Source of the DNA: Streptomyces sp. NBC_00236
Lineage (GTDB): Bacteria > Actinomycetota > Actinomycetes > Streptomycetales > Streptomycetaceae
Assembly (NCBI RefSeq): GCF_036195045.1
Contig: NZ_CP108100.1
Coordinates: 5,518,001-5,582,000, forward strand
Length of the DNA: 64,000 nt
Reading direction: 5' to 3'
This document shows, in pieces, positions 37,815-45,274 of this stretch. Within the stretch, counting starts at the first letter, position 1, and each line of letters opens with the position of its first letter. Made by a program: the position numbers and the translations under genes. Under the pieces are notes generated by a model. That model saw nothing but the letters and a program-made list of their open reading frames with translations, had not been told where the DNA came from and did not search any database.

Positions 37815-39041
37815 TCAGAGCCAGGCGGCCGAGAAGTTGTCGAGGTCGATCCAGGAGATCCTGTTGTCCGCGGTCGGGCCGAACACCGAGAGCTTCCCCG
37901 TGGAGTTGACCTCGACCCGGCAGACACAGCGGCCGTCGTGGTTGTTGCGGGTGACGACGGCCCGGACCGTGCGGCTGGGCGTCAGCACCGGCGGGAGCTG
38001 CGCGAACTGGCCCTCGGCGGTGAGGTCGCAGTCGAAGCCGCCGCGGAGCTGGAGGTATGTCGTCCCGGCCAGGTTCACCAGGCGCCCGCGCGGGCTCATC
38101 ACGCCCGTCTGCGCCGTCACTCCGGACACGGGTGCGATGGCGGTCCAGTCCGTCAGCAGCTTCACGCCCTGGACCGGAGCATCCGTGGAGAGGAAGCAGA
38201 TCGTCTCCTCGCGCGGCGTGGTGTGACTCCCGCTGAAGCCGAAGAGCAGCCGTGACTCGTCGCCCATCGGCTCGATGCACAGGCCCTCCGGCTCCCTGCG
38301 GTCCAGCCCCGGCACGGCGGTGATGTGCTGGGGCCCTGCCACGACGGAGCCGTCCGACCAGGAGAGGGCGGTGAGATGGGCGTTGTTCATGTCGGGGCTG
38401 CCCGTGTAGAGGTAGAGGTACTCGCCGAGCGACGCGAAGCCCTGGAAGGTGTCCCAGAGCGTGGGGACCTCGGTCTTCGACGGGTGCGGGATCGTCCTGG
38501 TCGCGGTCCAGGTGACCTCACCCGTCACCGGGTCGATCGGGTACTGGCTGAAGAAGTAGCCCTGGGCGGTCTGGTACCTGACCGTGAGGCGCTGGTACAC
38601 GGGATCGACGTTCGGAGCGGTGAAGCGGGCATCCGCCGTGGGCCGGAACGGCGTCGAGACGACGGACGACGTCATGCTGACCGTCTGCCCCGGCAGATAG
38701 GGCACCCGGGCGACGCGCGTCCCGAACTCCTTGTACAGCGGCCCGGCTTCCGTCCACAGATACGTTGTGCCGCCGATGTGCTGCGCACCGACCTGATAGC
38801 CGTGACCGAAGCCGTTGAGGTGCATGTAGTCGATCGGGCGCCCGGTTGCGCGGTTCATGCGGTAGACGCACAGGTTGCCGTACTCCAGGGCATCCCGGAT
38901 CTGCACCACGAAGAGATCGTGCGTGACCGGATCGACGGCCATGGCCTGACCCGCGCGCGTGTGCGTTTCATGGTCGAGCGGCGTGCCGCTGAGAATGCGG
39001 CCCCAGGGGCCTGCCAGGTCTATGAGGTCTGAATGTGCCAC
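37815..39041 (-). CDS. Beta-propeller protein related to phage-baseplate/TagC-like proteins, with extra C-terminal domain
   Basis: 408 residues from GTG 39041, chosen for GGGAGGG upstream; the frame is open to 39080 but without a better start. Residues ~5-280 follow the pattern of Streptomyces proteins named phage baseplate protein (DLAGPWGRILSGTPLDHETH; GYMHLNGFGHG-like YMHLNGFGHGY; REPEGLCIEP), probably a five- or six-bladed propeller. The last ~120 residues are the domain shared with the next gene. No signal peptide is visible, unlike its partner. No other phage genes are nearby. Function unknown; binding of cell-wall polymers is an inference. Confidence 0.68.
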   Translation of the reverse strand: MAHSDLIDLAGPWGRILSGTPLDHETHTRAGQAMAVDPVTHDLFVVQIRDALEYGNLCVYRMNRATGRPIDYMHLNGFGHGYQVGAQHIGGTTYLWTEAGPLYKEFGTRVARVPYLPGQTVSMTSSVVSTPFRPTADARFTAPNVDPVYQRLTVRYQTAQGYFFSQYPIDPVTGEVTWTATRTIPHPSKTEVPTLWDTFQGFASLGEYLYLYTGSPDMNNAHLTALSWSDGSVVAGPQHITAVPGLDRREPEGLCIEPMGDESRLLFGFSGSHTTPREETICFLSTDAPVQGVKLLTDWTAIAPVSGVTAQTGVMSPRGRLVNLAGTTYLQLRGGFDCDLTAEGQFAQLPPVLTPSRTVRAVVTRNNHDGRCVCRVEVNSTGKLSVFGPTADNRISWIDLDNFSAAWL

Positions 39042-39243
39042 GAAGAAGATCCCTCCCCTGCGGCCCGGTGCGGACCGCACGTCGGTGATCGTAAACGGTT
39101 CTCCCTGGTACGGGACGTGCGTTCTCCCTGGCCGGCGGGGGCGGGAAGCGGCCGTGGACGCGTGTGCGGACGAACGAAGCGATCACCTGACCGGCACCTT
39201 GGTCAGGTGGGGTGCCGGCCAGGAGTTCTGGGGAGGGCGCGCG

Positions 39244-39801
39244 TCAGGAACGCGCGCCGGGGGCCCGGGTGATGCGGGCGATCGCCTCGGTCGTCAGGGC
39301 CCGGTCGTGGGGCTCCGTCTCCAGGGCGCGATGGATGGACAGGCCCTCGATCAGTGCGTCGAGCTGACGTGCCGTCGCCGGGTCGAAGTGCCATTCGAGG
39401 GCGACGCGGCTGCGGCGCATCCACTCCCGGGTCAGTTCGCGGTAGGCGGGCTTGCGGGCGGCCAGGGTGTACAGCTCGTGGGTGAGGACGAGCTCGCGCT
39501 GGTTTCCGCCCGACAGATGGTGGACCAGACCGGCGACCGCCTCCCGCGCCTCGTCGGGCGTGGTGGCCGCGCCGAGGCGCTCCTCGAAGACGGCGACGAT
39601 GCTGCTGGAGAAACGCGTGAACGCCTCCCGCAGCAGCTCGTCCATGCCGCCGAAGTGGTACGTCATCGAGCCGAGCGGCACACCCGCACGTGCGGCGACC
39701 TTGCGGTGCGAGGTCCCGGCGACCCCTTCCTCCGCGATCAGATCGAGCGCGGCGGTGATGATGCGCTCCCGCCGCTCGGGGTCGTTCTGTCCGGTCGCCA
39801 C
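39244..39801 (-). CDS. TetR-family transcriptional regulator
   Basis: 185 residues from GTG 39801 (AAGGAA upstream). The N-terminal HTH reads RIITAALDLIAEEGVAGTSH, followed by RKVAARAGVPLGSMTYHFGG, typical of TetR. It lies 15 nt behind the acetyltransferase gene on the same strand. The dyad at 40419-40434 before that gene and the divergent MFS gene is its probable operator. Ligand likely the MFS substrate. Confidence 0.87.
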   Translation of the reverse strand: MATGQNDPERRERIITAALDLIAEEGVAGTSHRKVAARAGVPLGSMTYHFGGMDELLREAFTRFSSSIVAVFEERLGAATTPDEAREAVAGLVHHLSGGNQRELVLTHELYTLAARKPAYRELTREWMRRSRVALEWHFDPATARQLDALIEGLSIHRALETEPHDRALTTEAIARITRAPGARS

Positions 39802-39816
39802 GGTGTTTCCTTCTGC

Positions 39817-40395
39817 CTAGATCGAACGGATCACCCGGGCCGGGTTGCCGACCGCGACCACGTTGGCGGGGACGTCCTTGGTCACGACGGCTCCCGCGCC
39901 GATGACGCTGTTCTCCCCGATGGTCACCCCGGCCAGCACGATCGCGCCGCCGCCCAGCCAGACATTGTCGCCGATGGTGATCGGCCGCGCCGCCTCCAGC
40001 TTGTCCCGGCGCGGCTCCGGCTCCACCGGGTGGGTGGGGGTGAGCAGCTGGACGTTCGGCCCGATCTGGCAGTCGCGGCCGATCGTGATCGGGGCGACGT
40101 CCAGGGCGGTGAGGTTGTAGTTGATGAACGTGTCCTCGCCGACCGTGACGTACGAGCCGTAGTCCACGTACAGCGGCGGCCGGATGTGCGCACCGGCGCC
40201 GAGACCGCCCAGGAGTTCGGCGACCACGGGCTGTGCGGCGTCGGGGTCCTCGGCGTAGGCCGCCAGATACCGGGCGGCGAGGCGCACGGCGCGACGCTGG
40301 GCCTCCACGATCGCCGGGTCGTCGGCGATGTAGAGGTCCCCGGCGAGCATCCGCTCGTGGTTGGTACGCGGGTCTCCCGCGAAGTGGTCCGTCAT
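39817..40395 (-). CDS. Maltose/galactoside O-acetyltransferase-like hexapeptide enzyme
   Basis: 192 residues. N-terminal Mac domain (ERMLAGDLYIADDPAIVEAQ) and a left-handed beta-helix of hexapeptide repeats (PITIGRDCQIGPNVQLLTPT; VTIGENSVIGAGAVVTKDVP). Catalytic His lies in TPTHPVEP. It transfers acetyl from acetyl-CoA to a sugar or sugar-like acceptor. It is the first gene of an operon with tetR and is divergent from an MFS exporter; in E. coli LacA-type enzymes detoxify non-metabolised sugars for export, which fits this pairing. Confidence 0.87.
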   Translation of the reverse strand: MTDHFAGDPRTNHERMLAGDLYIADDPAIVEAQRRAVRLAARYLAAYAEDPDAAQPVVAELLGGLGAGAHIRPPLYVDYGSYVTVGEDTFINYNLTALDVAPITIGRDCQIGPNVQLLTPTHPVEPEPRRDKLEAARPITIGDNVWLGGGAIVLAGVTIGENSVIGAGAVVTKDVPANVVAVGNPARVIRSI

Positions 40396-40402
40396 GGGTA
40401 CG

Positions 40403-40434
40403 AGCGTACACTCCAAGGGCGTACGTTCGTACGC
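40403..40434. promoter_or_regulatory. Candidate TetR operator in the acetyltransferase/MFS divergon
   Basis: A perfect dyad GCGTACG-TT-CGTACGC (40419-40434) and a third copy of the half-site (AGCGTAC, 40403-40409) between the divergent starts. Confidence 0.62.
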
Positions 40435-40473
40435 TCCTGTTGAATCCCCTCCTGGACTGCCGAGGACCGCTTC

Positions 40474-41670
40474 ATGGATGCCGCCACACGCCGCCGGCGT
40501 GCCGCCCTCTTCCTTTTCATGCTCGCCGCCGGAACCGGCATGGCCTCCTGGGTGGCGCGCACCCCGGCGGTCAGGGACGGACTCGACGTGTCCACGGGTG
40601 CGATGGGTCTGGTGCTCTTCGGACTCTCCACCGGTTCGATGGCCGGTGTGACCTCGTCCGGTCCGCTCGTCCGCCGCTACGGGGCCCGGGCCGCCATCAC
40701 CGTCGGTGCGGCGCTGATCGTCGCCGGGCTGCTGGTCGTCGCGGCGGGCACGAGCCTGGCGCTGGCGGGCGGGGTCTTCTGCGGACTGGCCCTGTTCGGC
40801 GGCGGGATGGGGCTGGCCGAGGTCGCGTTCAACATCGAGGGCGCGGACGTGGAACGGGTCATCGGCCGGCCCGTGCTGCCGGTGCTGCACGGCTGCTTCA
40901 GCCTGGGCACCGTGATCGGGGCGCTGCTGGGCATGGCGCTGACCGCGGCCGCGACACCGGTCGGCCTGCACCTGACGGCCGTCTCCCTGCTCGTCGCCAC
41001 CGCCGCGGTCCTGGCCGTGAGGGCGCTCCCGCACGGCACGGGCAAGGAGGCGGCCGGTGCCTCGGGACCCGGCGGATGGCGGGGCCAGCTGGCCGTGTGG
41101 CGGGACCGGCGGCTCGTCCTCATCGGGGTGATCGTGCTGGCCATGGCCTTCGCGGAGGGGGCCGCCAACGACTGGCTGCCGCTGCTCATGGTGGACGGCT
41201 ACGAGGTGAGCGCCACCGCCGGCTCACTGACCTTCCTGGTCTTCGCCGTCTCCATGACCCTCGGCCGCTTCGTCGGCAGCCCCCTCCTGGAGCGCTTCGG
41301 CCCCGTCCGGGTCGTCCGGATCAGCGCGGTCGTCGCCGCGGTGGGCCTGGCGGTGGTGATCGTTTCACCGAGTCCGGCGATGGCGGGAGCGGCCGCGGTG
41401 CTGTGGGGGCTGGGCGCCTCGCTCGGGTTCCCGGTCACCATCTCCGCGGCGGGTGACCACCCGAGCGACGCTGCGGCACGGGTCGGCGCGGTCTCCACCG
41501 CGGGATACTTCGCCTTCCTCGTCGGCCCGCCTGCGCTCGGTTTCCTCGCCGACCACGTCGGACTCCGGCTCACGATGACGGTCGTCCTGGCCCTGCTGGT
41601 CGTCGCGTCCACGCTGGCCGGTGCGCTCGCCACCGCCCGCCGCACCGACCCGGAGCCCGTACCGAACTAA
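40474..41670 (+). CDS. MFS transporter (YbjJ-like)
   Basis: 398 residues, 12 predicted helices. It starts RRRRAALFLFMLAAGTGMAS, followed by WVARTPAVRDGL as in YbjJ-type sugar-linked facilitators. An A-like loop reads GPLVRRYGARAA. GAGGA stands 8 nt before the ATG. Divergent from an acetyltransferase and TetR; export of the acetylated product is the simplest model. A 20-bp hairpin follows at once. Confidence 0.83.
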   Translation: MDAATRRRRAALFLFMLAAGTGMASWVARTPAVRDGLDVSTGAMGLVLFGLSTGSMAGVTSSGPLVRRYGARAAITVGAALIVAGLLVVAAGTSLALAGGVFCGLALFGGGMGLAEVAFNIEGADVERVIGRPVLPVLHGCFSLGTVIGALLGMALTAAATPVGLHLTAVSLLVATAAVLAVRALPHGTGKEAAGASGPGGWRGQLAVWRDRRLVLIGVIVLAMAFAEGAANDWLPLLMVDGYEVSATAGSLTFLVFAVSMTLGRFVGSPLLERFGPVRVVRISAVVAAVGLAVVIVSPSPAMAGAAAVLWGLGASLGFPVTISAAGDHPSDAAARVGAVSTAGYFAFLVGPPALGFLADHVGLRLTMTVVLALLVVASTLAGALATARRTDPEPVPN

Positions 41671-41672
41671 GG

Positions 41673-41720
41673 GCTGTCGTCACACCGCCGTCGCACGACA
41701 GACGGCGGTGTGACGACAGC
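41673..41720. terminator. Bidirectional terminator, MFS / threonyl-tRNA synthetase
   Basis: A 20-bp perfect stem (41673-41692 with 41701-41720) and an 8-nt loop in the 52-base gap between converging genes. Confidence 0.9.
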
Positions 41721-41722
41721 GC

Positions 41723-42937
41723 CTAATCCCAGAGGCCGGTGCTGTGTGCCGCGATCAGTGCGCCGATCCGCTCCAGCATCTCCGGGGCCGGCAGCGGATC
41801 GAGGCGGCGGCCGTCCCGCAGGCGCAGCGCCACCAGCCCGTCCGCCGCCTCCGCAGCGCCGATGACCACCTGGTACGGCACCAGCCGGGCCTCCCGGATC
41901 CTGGCCCCCAGGCTGCCGCGCTCCCGGCCGGAGACCTCCGCGCGCAGCCCGAGCGCGGCACAACGTCCGGCCAGGGCCTCGGCGTTCGGCTGTTCGGCGT
42001 CCGAGACCGGCAGGATCGCCAGCTGCACCGGTGAGAGCCAGGGCGGGAACGCGCCGCCGTGCTGCTCGATGAGGTGGGCGACGGCCCGCTCCACGCTGCC
42101 GATGATGCTGCGGTGCACCATGACCGGCCGGTGTTTCGCCCCGTCCGCGCCGATGTAGTGCAGATCGAACCGCTCCGGCTGGTGGAAGTCGACCTGGACG
42201 GTCGACAGGGTCGACTCGCGGCCCGCCGCGTCGGCGACCTGGACGTCGATCTTCGGCCCGTAGAAAGCGGCTTCGCCCTCGACGGCCTCGTACGGCAGCC
42301 CGGACGCGTCGAGGACCTCGGCCAGCAGGGCGGTCGAGCGCTGCCACATCTCCGGCGCGGCGACGTACTTCCCGCCCGGCCCCGGCAGTGAGAGCCGGAA
42401 CCGGGCCGGGCGGACCCCCAGCGCCTCGTAAGCCCGCCGGATCATGTCCAGCGCGGTCCGCGCCTCCCCGGCGACCTGGTCCGGGGTGCAGAAGATGTGG
42501 GCGTCGTTCAGCTGGATGGCCCGGACCCGGGTCAGCCCGCCGAGCACCCCGGAGAGCTCGGAGCGGTACATGCCGCCCAGCTCGGCCATCCGCAGCGGCA
42601 GCTCGCGGTAACTGTGCGCGCGGGACCGGAAGATGACCGCGTGGTGCGGGCACAGGCTCGGCCGGAGCACGACCTGTTCGCCGCCCAGGTCCATCGGCGG
42701 GAACATGTCGTCGCTGTAGTGCGACCAGTGCCCCGAGATCTCGTACAGCTCCCGTTTGCCGAGCACCGGCGAGTACACGTGCCGGTAGCCCGCCAGTCGC
42801 TCGGCGGTGCGGATGTACTCCTCCAGAGCGTGCCGCAGCGCCGCGCCGTCCGGCAGCCAGTACGGAAGTCCCGCGCCGATCAGCGGGTCGGTGTCGAACA
42901 GCTCCAGCTCGCGGCCGAGTCTGCGGTGGTCGTGCAT
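41723..42937 (-). CDS. Short free-standing threonyl-tRNA synthetase without editing domains
   Basis: 404 residues: the catalytic core and anticodon-binding domain of class II ThrRS, lacking the TGS and N2 editing domains of the usual ~650-residue enzyme. Zinc ligands Cys 96 (LCPHH), His 147 (NDAHIFC) and His 275 (MVHRSIIG) are present, as are motif 2 (YRSELSGVLGGLTRVR) and motif 3 (HRSIIGSVER). It charges tRNA-Thr; mis-charged Ser-tRNA would need editing elsewhere. Such second copies often serve as drug-tolerant or starvation-induced enzymes. GAGGAG precedes the ATG. Control is probably by the Thr-rich leader and terminator upstream. Confidence 0.88.
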   Translation of the reverse strand: MHDHRRLGRELELFDTDPLIGAGLPYWLPDGAALRHALEEYIRTAERLAGYRHVYSPVLGKRELYEISGHWSHYSDDMFPPMDLGGEQVVLRPSLCPHHAVIFRSRAHSYRELPLRMAELGGMYRSELSGVLGGLTRVRAIQLNDAHIFCTPDQVAGEARTALDMIRRAYEALGVRPARFRLSLPGPGGKYVAAPEMWQRSTALLAEVLDASGLPYEAVEGEAAFYGPKIDVQVADAAGRESTLSTVQVDFHQPERFDLHYIGADGAKHRPVMVHRSIIGSVERAVAHLIEQHGGAFPPWLSPVQLAILPVSDAEQPNAEALAGRCAALGLRAEVSGRERGSLGARIREARLVPYQVVIGAAEAADGLVALRLRDGRRLDPLPAPEMLERIGALIAAHSTGLWD

Positions 42938-42977
42938 GGCGGTCTCCTCGCGTACGGAGGGCGAGTGACCGCAAGCG

Positions 42978-43007
42978 GAAGCCCCGGGGCACTCGCCCCG
43001 GGGCTTC
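42978..43007 (-). terminator. Attenuator terminator before threonyl-tRNA synthetase
   Basis: A 13-bp perfect G/C-rich stem (42978-42990 with 42995-43007) and a 4-nt loop, lying between the leader peptide stop and the synthetase ribosome-binding site. The UCCCGG in the leader coding sequence could pair with CCGGGG of the stem's 5' arm and open it. Confidence 0.72.
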
Positions 43008-43021
43008 GGACTGGTCAGCAG

Positions 43022-43075
43022 TCAGCGCGCCGGGACACTCTCCGGCGTCGTCGTCATCACAGCGCGCTTGTTCAC
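43022..43075 (-). CDS. Threonine leader peptide for ribosome-mediated attenuation
   Basis: A 17-codon ORF, start GTG 43075, reading MNKRAVMTTTPESVPAR. It has three consecutive ACG Thr codons (residues 8-10; residues 2-4 if translation starts at the internal ATG 43057). A good -10 box TAGCGT ends 7 nt before the GTG, so it would be translated leaderless at the very 5' end of the mRNA. A strong terminator hairpin follows 15 nt after its stop, then the threonyl-tRNA synthetase. This is the standard layout of attenuation, with low Thr-tRNA stalling the ribosome and allowing read-through. Not verified experimentally here. Confidence 0.72.
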   Translation of the reverse strand: MNKRAVMTTTPESVPAR

Positions 43076-43082
43076 GCGGCGG

Positions 43083-43111
43083 ACGCTATCAGGGGTCCGC
43101 GGTCCGTCGCA
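43083..43111 (-). promoter_or_regulatory. Promoter of the Thr leader / synthetase transcript
   Basis: On the minus strand: TGCGAC (43106-43111), 17-nt spacer, TAGCGT (43083-43088). The start of transcription would fall at or next to the leader GTG (43075). Confidence 0.6.
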
Positions 43112-43141
43112 CGGGGATTTCCGCCGGGGGAGCACGTCGGC

Positions 43142-43897
43142 TCACCCCTTCTTCGCCGAGTCGAGGTGCGCGAACACCACGACGTTGTCCACGTAGTCCT
43201 TGGCCTTCTTGTCGTAGGTGCCGCCGCATGTGATCAGGCGCAACTGGGCGTCCGGGGTGTCGGCGTAGACCCGCTTGTCGGGGAACTTCGCCTTGCTGAA
43301 CGTCTCGACGGTGTCGACCTTGAACGTGGCCACCGTGCCGTCCGTACGCGTGATGTCGACGGTCGCCCCGGGCCGCAGGAACCGCAGTTGGAGGAAGACG
43401 GCAGGGCCGGTCATCGTGTCGACGTGGCCCGCGACGATCGACGCGCCGCGTTCGCCGGGTGTCACGCCGCCCTTGAACCAGCCGACCAGGTTCGTGTCGT
43501 TCGGGGGAGGGGCGTCCAGGCGGCCGGAGGCCCCGATCGACAGCGGGGTGAAGGGGGCGTCCACCGCGATGGCGGGGATCCTCAGCCGCTTAGGCACGGA
43601 ACGGCCCAGGGCCGGAGCGGCGGTGGGGGTGGGAGAGGGAACGGCCTGGCGGGGGACGGCGGCGGCAGGTGAGGAGGCGGGGGCGGCAGGGGCCGGGGTG
43701 GCGGGGGCCGGGGCGGCGGGTGCGGCGACTGCGAGCGGGGCGGGTGGTTTGTCGTCGGCCGAAGGGCCGATGGAGTTGTAGATGAGGAGCATGCCGAGCC
43801 CGGCCACGGCGGCGGGCCAGAGCAGGGCGCGGCCGAGGGAGACGGTGTCGGAGGCAGTCCGGGAGGAGGAGGAACCGGGCGACTGCGGGGCGGCCAT
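43142..43897 (-). CDS. Class F sortase
   Basis: 251 residues. One N-terminal membrane helix (ALLWPAAVAGLGMLLIYNSI, residues 24-43), an Ala/Pro-rich spacer of ~60 residues, then the sortase barrel with His 158 (AGHVD) and Cys 224 (LITCGG). The TC-GG-xxx-DNVVVFA ending is class F. It cuts a C-terminal sorting signal and links the protein to peptidoglycan or another amine. Its neighbour upstream is a repeat protein with a C-terminal hydrophobic anchor, the natural candidate substrate. Confidence 0.87.
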   Translation of the reverse strand: MAAPQSPGSSSSRTASDTVSLGRALLWPAAVAGLGMLLIYNSIGPSADDKPPAPLAVAAPAAPAPATPAPAAPASSPAAAVPRQAVPSPTPTAAPALGRSVPKRLRIPAIAVDAPFTPLSIGASGRLDAPPPNDTNLVGWFKGGVTPGERGASIVAGHVDTMTGPAVFLQLRFLRPGATVDITRTDGTVATFKVDTVETFSKAKFPDKRVYADTPDAQLRLITCGGTYDKKAKDYVDNVVVFAHLDSAKKG

Positions 43898-44053
43898 GGG
43901 AATGTGCCTTTCGTCCGTACGGGGGCGGGGCGGTGCGGTGGTGGGGGCGGGCTCGGTGCGGTGGGCGCCCCGGGGAAAACGAAGGCGCCGCGGCCGCCGT
44001 CCGGAGGGACGGCGGCCGCGACAGGAATGCGGCCGGCTCGCGGTGCGGCCGGG

Positions 44054-44824
44054 TCAGGCCATCGCGCCACCCGTCGCCTGACGACGGCGCAGCTTGTACG
44101 CGCCGACACCGACACCACCGAGCAGCAGCAGCGAACCGGCCGCCAGGCCGCCGCCGGTCATCGCCATCGCGCCACCGCCGGTGTGCACGCCACCGCTGGG
44201 CTTGTCCTTCTTCCAGCCCTCGTCGCTCTTCTCGGTCTTCGACGACGTGTCGGACTTCTCGGCCTTCTCCGTCTTGCCGGCCTCGTCGCTGCCCGGCTGC
44301 CACTCCTTGGTCACCGTCATCGACATGGCACCGCCACCGGCGTGCATGCCGCCCTCGGGCTTGTCCTTCTTCCAGTCGGAGTTGCCGGCCTCGTCGTCCT
44401 TGCCGGGCTGCCACTCGGTGACGGTCTTGGCCAGGGCGCCGCCGCCGGTGTGCATGCCGCCGTTGGGCTTGTCCTTCTTCCAGTCGGAGTTGCCGGCCTC
44501 GTCGTCCTTGCCGGGCTGCCACTCGGTGACGGTCTTGGCCAGGGCGCCGCCACCGGTGTGCACGCCGCCGTTGGGCTTGTCCTTCTTCCAGCCCTCGTCG
44601 TCCTTGCCGGGCTGCCACTCGGTGACCGTCTTGGCCAGGGCGCCACCGCCGGTGTGGACGCCGCCGTTGGGCTTGTCCTTCTTCCAGCCGCCGTCCTCGC
44701 TGCTGGAGGACGAACCGCTGTCGTGCTCCCAGTCGCCGGTGGTCATGGCGTACGCGGAGGGAGCGGTGATCGTGAGGACCGCCGTGACGGCGGCCGTGGC
44801 GAACAGTGTGCGGGCAGAGCGCAT
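44054..44824 (-). CDS. Secreted repeat protein with C-terminal membrane anchor, likely sortase substrate
   Basis: 256 residues. Signal peptide 1-26 (TLFATAAVTAVLTITAPSAY then A). Five copies of WKKDKP-x-GG-V/M-H-T/A-GGGA separated by KTVTEWQPGKDDE-type spacers of 20-37 residues. After the last copy comes TGGGLAAGSLLLLGGVGVGA and then a basic tail (YKLRRRQ), the layout of a sorting signal. There is no LPXTG or LAXTG. GAAAGGAAA precedes the ATG. The sortase gene follows 156 nt downstream. The repeats alternate Lys-rich and acidic parts and may bind metal or glycans; function unknown. Confidence 0.8.
   Translation of the reverse strand: MRSARTLFATAAVTAVLTITAPSAYAMTTGDWEHDSGSSSSSEDGGWKKDKPNGGVHTGGGALAKTVTEWQPGKDDEGWKKDKPNGGVHTGGGALAKTVTEWQPGKDDEAGNSDWKKDKPNGGMHTGGGALAKTVTEWQPGKDDEAGNSDWKKDKPEGGMHAGGGAMSMTVTKEWQPGSDEAGKTEKAEKSDTSSKTEKSDEGWKKDKPSGGVHTGGGAMAMTGGGLAAGSLLLLGGVGVGAYKLRRRQATGGAMA
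44168..44686. repeat. Five in-gene tandem repeats of ~100-111 bp
   Basis: DNA coding for the five WKKDKP...HTGGGA units. Units 1-3 are almost identical in DNA (long shared blocks), units 4 and 5 are diverged. Slippage or recombination would change copy number in frame. Confidence 0.88.
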
Positions 44825-45093
44825 CTGAACACGTTTCCTTTCGTCGCGACTGCGAGGAGTGACGGAGTGTCGACTCTGAGTGGCGCAGTCGCTACGTGAT
44901 CCACCGTCAGCCCGGAGTCCGGGGCGCGCCATCGGGGAGCTCCGCATTGGAGCTACGGCGTGGGCTCATCGAGTGGCGAAGAACGGATAATCACCCGTTG
45001 GACGGCACGGCGCGCCGGGGAGAGGTTTGGCCGCGGCCCGATCCCCCGTTCGCTGACAGGGCCTCACCGTGCGGCAGCGCGTACGGCTCCGGT
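44825..45093. other. Divergent intergenic region, repeat protein / ribosomal protection gene
   Basis: About 270 bases with no gene seen. A GGATAAT at 44985-44991 could be a -10 box on the plus strand but has no fitting -35. Confidence 0.4.
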
Positions 45094-45130
45094 AAATGGG
45101 TTGCACCGCCGGCTCGCCCGCTGTTCTACT
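45094..45130 (+). promoter_or_regulatory. WblC/WhiB7-type promoter of the ribosomal protection gene
   Basis: AAAT (45094-45097), 3 bases, TTGCAC (45101-45106), 18-nt spacer, TCTACT (45125-45130). WhiB7/WblC-dependent promoters carry a short AT-rich block just upstream of the -35; here it stands out in a GC-rich region. Confidence 0.5.
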
Positions 45131-45163
45131 CGCCGCATCAGCCGACAGGACCAGGAGAAATCA

Positions 45164-45274
45164 ATGCGCGGATCTCGCATGTTCGTCTCGACGGGAATTC
45201 ACCCCACCGCTGACCACATGGAGATCCGTGCACACGCTCAATCTTGGAATTCTGGCGCATGTCGACGCCGGTAA
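45164..45274 (+). CDS. 36-codon upstream ORF overlapping the ribosomal protection gene
   Basis: An ORF starting MRGSRMFVSTGIHPTADHME with AGGAG 6 nt upstream, a better ribosome-binding site than that of the main gene. It runs 47 nt past the GTG start of the main gene in another frame and ends at 45274. Such an overlap suggests translational control: ribosomes busy on the small ORF, or stalled by a drug, change access to the main start. Its peptide sequence has no recognised match. Confidence 0.55.
   Translation: MRGSRMFVSTGIHPTADHMEIRAHAQSWNSGACRRR

Noticed and set aside
37290..39041. Prophage remnant because of the baseplate-like propeller
   Set aside because: No integrase, terminase, capsid, portal or attachment-site repeats nearby, and base composition matches the surroundings.
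44168..44686. Possible CRISPR-like repeat array
   Set aside because: The repeats are in frame inside one gene, spacers are themselves repeated, and units are ~100 bp; no cas genes.
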